This document shows positions 57,370-64,000 of a DNA stretch of 64,000 nt, piece by piece (the stretch's first letter is position 1; each line of letters begins with the position of its first letter). Source of the DNA: Echinometra lucunter (Eukaryota > Echinodermata > Echinoidea > Camarodonta > Echinometridae); the NCBI GenBank assembly GCA_029962745.1, contig CM057167.1, positions 22,493,951 to 22,557,950 of the forward strand, written 5' to 3'. Under the pieces are notes generated by a model. The model did no database searches and was not told the origin of the DNA. It saw only the letters and a program-made list of their open reading frames with translations. Both the position numbers and the translations under genes were made by a program.

Positions 57370-59093
57370 AGGTGGTCTGTCATCTTTGACAGATCACCTC
57401 TTAATTTCGTCAGAATTTTCTTTATTTATTTTTCTTTATTCTAGACACTTTTTTGTGCACTCGAAATCTCAGAATCGGCTGGTTCAAATTGCATGAAATT
57501 TTGGTCAGTTATCAATCGTCATAAGATCTTGCCGTTCCAATTATTTTCATGTTCATCGGGTCATCGTGACGTCATCCAGGCGCCATTTTGTGAAAATCAC
57601 CTTAGGGTCATATCTTCATAACGGATGGTCATTTCTCATTCATGTTTGGCACGATAAAAGTTAATTTTAATTCAATAAATTTCAGATAGTCAGACGCGCA
57701 CGTACGCGTACGTCCGTGCGTCAGCGCGCGCGCAAAAATTAAAAATGCTCAGAATCGCTTCAAATTCATTTTGCACACGTTTCAGGCCATTTTAAGCAGT
57801 TCAAAAATTTGCGCGCGTCCGCGTCCGGATGCGCGTCATATGCGCGCGCACATCCCAAATAAAGTTAAAACGCCGTTTTTTCACTTGATTTGCATTCCTG
57901 ATACTTTTCTTAACAATTTCCATCAATTTAGAACTGATTTTGACTAACCATAAGGTCGCACGCGCGCGTCAAAGTTCAAAATTCGTGCGGGCGCCTATTG
58001 GGCAAATAATGTAAAAACACGCAAAAACATGCCCCTTTAAAATCCGTCATAGCTCCTTAGAATGCGTGGAGACCCCCAATTTTTTTACATATTCTGAAAG
58101 CTTATGAGATATAGATGTGAATCCATGACAAATTTTTACTCTGTCGATGCTATGACGTCATCCTATTCTTATGTGAACTCAAAATTTTGATTTTTAATTT
58201 TTGACGTTATATTTTTTGCCTTTAACCGAGACTATCTCGCTTATTATTCATCGATTTTCGCTGAGATTTCGATATGTTGTAGCTGAGACAATTGTATACA
58301 AATATGTTATTCATTGTTACTCATTTTGATGACGTTATCATGGTCTAAATTCACGATTGAAGGTACAATGTCAATTTTTCTCATTTTACGTGTATTCTCT
58401 ATGGGACATGACCTTTACGTAATTCTTGATTCTACATTCCCGTCTTCTTTGATCAACATCTCCCTTATTTCGGCTTGATTTTCGCCCATCTTTAAGTATG
58501 TTGCAGCTGATAAAATTAACTATCTTATGCGTTCATATCTTTTTTAAGCAAGTGTCGAAAACATGTCGAAATTTTGACTGGAAAACCTGAAATTAGAATT
58601 CCGTTTTGAATCTACGTGTTATCTCTATGAGCTATCTCTCTTGTGGTTGGTCAATTTTCGCCAGGATTTTTATATGTTCTAGCCGAGACATCACATCCTG
58701 CACAGCCAAGGCAAGGCAAGCAAGAGAGCAGATCCCAGGCATTGTTCTATTTTTTTTTTTTTTTTTTTTATAAGTCCAGAGCTCCGGTCTGTACCTAAAT
58801 TTCACTCAGTCTCGAGTTTGGAAGGGGCTACAGAGCTGAAAATGGCCTCATCTGATAGAGCAAAGAATTCTGCACAAAAAGTTACACAGGCGCAAGGGCG
58901 TCAAATGACGTCTTCGGGTCGATAATAGCTTTAGAAAAAAATTTAAACAGGTTTTTACAGGGCAGTCCCACCTTCTATAATTGGTGTAGTTTTTTTTTTT
59001 TTTTTTTTTGTAAATGTGTCTGTGTCCTCCGAAAAGACATTCTCCTACTAGAACATATTGACAGACCACCTAATTCGTCTCCAGTGACGAATT
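57370..59093. mobile_element. Hairpin-ended element, copy 2 (AGGTGGTCTGTCA termini)
   Basis: Left AGGTGGTCTGTCATCTTTGA folds back on TGACAGATCACCT. Right has TGACAGACCACCT then AATTCGTC...GACGAATT. Collinear with 30857-32155 (GTCATCGTGACGTCATC, CGTACGCGTACGTCC, TCTACGTGTTATCTCTATG). Flanked by ATT-type repeats like copy 1. No coding frame. Confidence 0.75.
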
Positions 59094-59099
59094 CAAATA

Positions 59100-60360
59100 T
59101 CTTTACTATTGTTATTGATCCTGTTATTGTAGAGGAAGCGTGATAAAGGAAGGGCATAATTTAGAGGGAAGAGGAAAAGAGAAGTGCAGATAAAGAGAAC
59201 AATTGATAGAGGAAAAAAAATAAGATATTCAAAGAAAAACAAGTAGAACGGAGAAATGGCAGATAAACTGATAATAATAAAGATGGCCTGGAAAAGGGAA
59301 GGAAGAAAGGAAAAAAATACGAACAGAAGCGCCGAGTTCACCTATAGAGCATAGGAAAAAGACGTAGAGAAAAGAAGAAAAAGGGAGCAAAATTTAGGAA
59401 TTAAAATGTAACAGAATTGGAAGAGAAGAGAGGAGGGGCAAGAGGAGTGATAGAAATTGAAGGTGAAAGGAGATGTGAAGGATAAAGGTAAGAGGAAAAG
59501 AAGATCTTGGAAGTTTCGAATGGGAGAAGAAAGAGGAGAGGAGAAAGAGGAGGGGAGGAGGAAGACAAAGGGTAGAAGAAAAAGGAGAAGTGGGATATGC
59601 ATGGGAACTAGGAGGAAAGAAGGAGGGAGGAGAACGTTACTATATATTAAAGCCACTTAGTAACCTTTAAAACTCTGCATGACCCTACATGCTATCAGTG
59701 TATGTAATATTGTGTTAATATGAAACCCTTAAAATGCACTTCAAAAACATCATGAACTTCACACAAAGTAAAAATTTACAAGTGACCGGTAATGCCAGAC
59801 CTTTTTTTGCCCTATAGAATGCATTATTAGACAAAAGCATAGGCCTGTCCAGTTTAGCTTTTCAAATGGTGGAATTCAGTGACAGATATCTTGATGATAA
59901 CATCCAATATTTCAAAACCTGTTATTTCTGGCTGTTTATTTTCTTTCAGAACATCTATAAACATCATTATTAAATCAAAGTTACCGGATCCTTTTAAAAG
60001 GAAGGAAGTGAACAACGAAACGAGGTATGATGTATGTAAGGAAAATAAAGGAAAATAACGAAGAAAGATATTAAGGAACGGATGAACGTGAAAATCAAAC
60101 AGTAAAATCTGAGGAAAGGGACGGAGAAAAAAAAGAGAGAACAAGAAGAGCGCAAGCTGAGGTGACGGGACATTACAACGCAGGTATAGGAACTATGTGA
60201 GGATCTTTATAAGAGACATACAAGCAGACGTAAAAATAAACATTACAAGCGAGAGAAAGAGAGGCTGGATCATTAGTATCATGATCGATGGACAGGAACA
60301 AATCAGGATCAGGATGAGACAGAGAGGTCGAGAAGCTAGTTCTCAGCACTAAAGGAGGTA
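59100..60360. other. Purine-biased plus strand, no gene
   Basis: Over a kilobase of GA-rich plus strand (GGAAGAAAGGA, AGGAGAAGTGGG). Minus-strand frames here are Ser/Leu/Phe-rich composition artefacts. Confidence 0.5.
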
Positions 60361-60686
60361 TCAAGCAAGCAAACAGGAGAGTGCAGAAAGGAGCGAATAA
60401 CAGAATAAAGAGAAAAGGAGAGAGGGAGAAAGAAAGAATGAAACAGAGAGAGAGAGACAGAGAGACAGAGAGAGACAGAGAGAGAGAGAGAAACAGAGAG
60501 AGACAGACAGAGAAGAGAGAGAGAGAGAGAGAGAGAGGAAGAGATGAACCTTAGAACTTATTATACCCTCAACCAAACCCTCAACCAACGCTGACACTGT
60601 GTGATATACAGTAGTACCGTACACATAGCAATGCGTGTATACATTTTCAGCACCTTAACCGGTGAGTTACGCTATACCGTGTGTCC

Positions 60687-61953
60687 CAGTGGCGTAATGA
60701 GCCAAAATATTTGGGGGGGGGGGGGGCTCAATCTTTGCTAGGAGCGAAGCGACCAATCCTGAGGGACCGAGCCGGGGATACACCCCCCCCCCCCCTCCTT
60801 CACGATACAGAGCTTTTTCATTTTTTCGACTTAAGAAAAAACTATGTGCAATCTGGAAAACCTGAAAAGAAAATTCCAACTTCAGTTCAGTTCAATTTTC
60901 ATTTGTTCTCATTTCCAACAAAAGAAGTAAATATCATGAAAAATAAACGTTTGAAGTACAATACATGCAATATGAAACATCAAATTTGATGACATGTACT
61001 ATTATGGATAAGCGTGTCATGAATCTACCGACCGGAAAAGGATTTTTTTTTTTCATGAACTTGGAAATATGCAGTCCAAATAATCTCCGCAAGTTTCAAA
61101 CAAACGCCAGCGTTACACAAAATACCGTATTACTTATGATAATAATACAGACCAAGACACTATGAAATAAAAGGGACGAGCGTGGAGAGGGTGTGATGCA
61201 GTGGGGTGCCAGGTTTTCACTCCCACAGTGGCGTAGCTAGGATTTCATTTTAGGGGACGGTAGTGAGCACGCGAAGCGTGTGAATCAGTTACTGAGCGCG
61301 CGAAGCGCGCTCCTGAGGGGGGAGGGTGCAGGGAGGTGGGAGTTTTCCCCCTCCCGCGCGAAGCGCGGAAGCTCCGACGTTTCTTTGAATTGTTCCTGTC
61401 TGCTCCCGCTCTTAAACGTTCTCTTACCGTTTTCTTTTCTCGCTCCCGCTTTTTTCCTTGTATTTTTTCTTTTTTTCTTTCTTTTTTGTTGGCGTTTTGG
61501 AGGGGGCGACCGCCCAAATCGCCCCCCCCCCCTAGGCTACGGGGGTGCACTCCCATGGTATAGGAGCTTTCTGCAGTATTGATGGTTTGCAACTCTGTAA
61601 AAGAACGCTATCTGGGACTACAAACTTAAAGCCTGTGTTTTGTTTTGGTAGATCTAAGAATATTTATTATCCAAGTTTGAATCCATTGTCAGATACACAG
61701 ATAAAACCAAGTGTTATATCATAAAACACATTAGTATTGATATTATGCGTGTTTTCTGCCTTGCTATGCCTGCTATTTGGGAAAATGTGAATGCGTTACT
61801 TAACAGCAGAAAGGGAGTTTGGGGAGAAATAATGAAATTCGCGTGATATCACTAACATAACATTGAAAATAAACCATGGTTGAAATTTATTGGGAGGGGG
61901 GGGGGGGGGGGCTGGCGCCCCCCAAGCCCCCCCCCCCCTCCAGTACGCCAGTG
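60687..61953. mobile_element. hAT-like element with perfect 8-bp TSD
   Basis: Begins CAGTGGCGTA and ends TACGCCAGTG; GTGTGTCC flanks both ends exactly (60679-60686 and 61954-61961). Poly-G/C runs and GGAGCGAAGCGACC lie just inside. Contains the smaller element 61226-61547. No transposase. Confidence 0.85.
61226..61547. mobile_element. 322-bp hAT-like MITE with perfect 8-bp TSD
   Basis: CAGTGGCGTAGCTAGGAT to CCTAGGCTACGGGGGTG, with CACTCCCA exactly repeated outside (61218-61225 and 61548-61555). The interior carries small palindromes GCGCGCGAAGCGCGC and CGCGCGAAGCGCG. Confidence 0.85.
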
Positions 61954-62865
61954 GTGTGTCCCCCCCCAAACTTTAAACTTTTGAAATGGCTGCCAAATTA
62001 AAAATATGTGATTCTGGCGGAAAAGGTTTATATTTATAGATAGCTCATGGACTCAACTTTCACAAAGGCTGAAAATAATTCATGCTTGGGTGAGCACTGC
62101 TCACTTTTGTAAAGGGTATGAAAATTAGGTTGCGCAGGAATTGCGCCTTCCAATTTGTGAGAGGTAAGTCCTTTGAAGGTTAAAAAATTGAGGGTGATAT
62201 GATAAATTCATGATCAGTTGCATCAGTTTAGGTTTGCTGAGTGAATTTTATGGTTTATTAAATCAAAATTGTATGCATGAGTGAATGGGAATTGCATTCA
62301 TTATTGTAGCATTTGTACCTTTCCCTGGTAGACTCAGTGGTGTGTTCATGGGAGTCAGGATTGGGTGATGGTACATGGTGCAGGGGAGGTGAGATGTAAG
62401 GTAGGACTTTGTTGGGTAGATGGGATAAGGGTTAAGAGGACATGCATGCCCCCTCTCTCTCTCGATCTCTCTCTTCCGTCGATTAATCAATAACTCAGTC
62501 AATCACTAAATCAAAGTACATCCAACCAATCAGTCATTTTAGCAGTTGAGTTTCGGACAAGAAATACGGTACAGTGTAACACAAATCGGTAAAATGAACA
62601 TGTCAGTTTTTGTTTTCAGTTGATTTTCATTCATTTCAATTTTACAACTGTTTCATCCATCCTGTAAGGGAAAAAAAACAAGGGGAAAATAACTGATAAT
62701 GGAAACTAAAAATCAATGTCTGCTAGTTCAATGGTCCACATGTCAACCTCCTCCTTCGATGCACAATCTTGCTCTCTTATAACGGATAAGGGAAGGTGGT
62801 TTTGATATTTTGTAGTGGAGACCAAAGAATGTGAATTGTCAAGATATGCACCAGCACACAGGAAG

Positions 62866-62907
<42 letters not shown>

Positions 62908-63464
62908 GGGCATACTGTCCTCTTGACCCTTATCCCATCTAGCCAACAAAGTTTTACCCTATCTCACCTCCCCTGCAACATGTACCATCACCCAGTCCTG
63001 AATCCCATGAACACACCACTGAGTCTACCAGGGAAAGGTACAATGCTTCAATAATGAATGCAATTCCCGTTCACTCATGCATAAAATTTGATAAACCATA
63101 AAATTTACTCAGCAAACCTAAACTGATAGCAACTGATCATGAATTCATCATATCACCCTCAATTCTTTAACCTCCATAGGACTCATCTCTCGCAAATTGA
63201 AAGGTGCAATTCCTGCGCAACCTAATTTTCATACCCTTTACAAAAGTGAGCGGTGCTCACCGAAGCACGAATTATTTTCGGCCTTTTTGGTCTCATATGA
63301 AAGTTGAGTCCATGAGCTATCCATACATACAAACCTTTTCCTCCAGAATCATGTATTTTTCATTTGGCAGCCACTTCAAAAGTGTAAAGTTTTTTTGGGG
63401 ACGCACGGTAGAGGCGGATTACAGTTCGGAAGCTTATTCGTCTCTTCCGGTTCCATGACATATG

Positions 63465-63925
63465 CTCCGCCGACATTTGCTCCACCGACATTACTGCTCT
63501 GAAAATTCCGACAAGTGCTCCGCGACAATTGCTCCGCGACAATTGCTCCGCAGACATTTGCTCTGCCGACATATGCTCCGCCGATATTTGCTCCGCCGAC
63601 ATTTGCTCCGCCGACATATGCTCCTCCGACATATGCTCCGCCGACATTTGCTCCGCCGACATTTGCTCCGCCGACAATTGCTCCGCAGACATTTGCTCTG
63701 CCGACATATGCTCCGCCGATATTTGCTCCGCCGACATTTGCTCCGCCGACATATGCTCCTCCGACATATGCTCCGCCGACATTTGCTCCGCCGACATTTG
63801 CTCCGCCGACAATTGCTCCGCCGACATATGCTCCGAAACGACATCTGCTCCGCCGACATTTGCTCCCCAAACATATGGTCCGAAAGTACGACATTTGCTC
63901 CGCCGACATTTGCTCCTCCGAATTA
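63465..63925. repeat. 15-bp satellite (ATTTGCTCCGCCGAC) with 135-bp higher-order period
   Basis: About thirty 15-bp units. Variants (AATTG, ATATG, GATAT, CTCCTCC) recur every nine units, so 63541 and 63676 begin matching 135-bp blocks. All six frames are open through most of it, giving 5-residue repeats such as MSAEQ and SADIC. No start context, splice site or flanking homology suggests a gene. Confidence 0.92.
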
Positions 63926-64000
63926 ATCACAATCACCAATAAATGATAATTCTACTCTGCTGCGACAATTGATCATGATTATGACAACTGCCTCGCCGAC

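Larger units (their letters stand above)
60673..63412. repeat. Inverted repeat with ~500-bp arms, left arm split by a hAT-like element
   Basis: Arms 60673-60686 plus 61962-62475, and 62865-63412. TACCGTGTGTCC...CCAAACTTT pairs with AAAGTTTTTTTGGGG and ACGCACGGTA. Inside, TTGCGCAGGAATTGCGCCTT matches inverted TGCAATTCCTGCGCAAC, and many 20-bp blocks keep the same order. The ~390-bp spacer starts and ends in GA/CT tracts. Confidence 0.85.

Noticed and set aside
63360..63946. Repeat proteins such as MSAEQ or APPTF arrays
   Set aside because: Equally open in six frames over a 15-bp satellite, so open frame is no evidence of coding.

Overview
This is a eukaryotic (animal) window of AT-rich DNA, most likely from an echinoderm such as a sea urchin. 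That is an inference from the divergent but clearly deuterostome-type BRCA1, the intron-exon architecture, and the mix of SINEs, MITEs, poly-G tracts and hAT-like elements. There is no bacterial or viral gene organisation. Most long open frames are low-complexity or repeat-derived and are not genes.

Gene 1 (about 3.5-25.7 kb, minus strand) is the orthologue of the tumour suppressor E3 ligase BRCA1. Thirteen coding exons were joined by GT-AG signals and continuous reading frame: 22388-22315, 21723-21670, 20041-19961, 18196-18108, 17543-17306, 17005-11379, 10841-10741, 10179-9022, 8463-8373, 7953-7876, 6165-5986, 5200-5069 and 4083-3923. The total is 8064 nt (2687 aa plus stop). The order is RING (exons 1-3), BARD1-pairing helix (exon 4), a giant disordered exon, a PALB2-type coiled coil plus SP/TP-rich linker, two BRCT repeats, and a lineage-specific acidic SUMO-interacting-like tail. 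A plus-strand gene may end at the left edge (176-247), converging on BRCA1.

Gene 2 (about 36.2-46.7 kb, minus strand) encodes a 322-aa type I membrane protein with a signal peptide, a partial mannose-6-phosphate-receptor homology (MRH/ATG27-like) domain, a Pro/Thr-rich stalk with a 51-bp coding tandem repeat, one transmembrane helix and a short acidic tail. Eight exons join in frame, including a 31-bp microexon.

The rest is a repeat-rich landscape. 22.5-25.1 kb: LINE remnant split by a MITE, then nested MITEs. 26.8-27.6 kb: purine-rich minisatellite. 28.8-35.2 kb: a nested set of hAT-like elements with CAGTGGCGTA termini and 8-bp target duplications, enclosing a hairpin-ended element, an AACGTT minisatellite and tRNA-derived SINEs. 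42-44 kb: SINE copies. 47.2-52.2 kb: a 5-kb inverted duplication, one arm of which carries a DNA transposon whose pre-insertion site survives in the other arm. 57.4-59.1 kb: second copy of the hairpin-ended element. 60.7-63.4 kb: another large inverted repeat split by a hAT-like element that itself contains a smaller one. 63.46-63.93 kb: a 15-bp satellite open in all six frames. No rRNA, CRISPR or true tRNA gene was seen.
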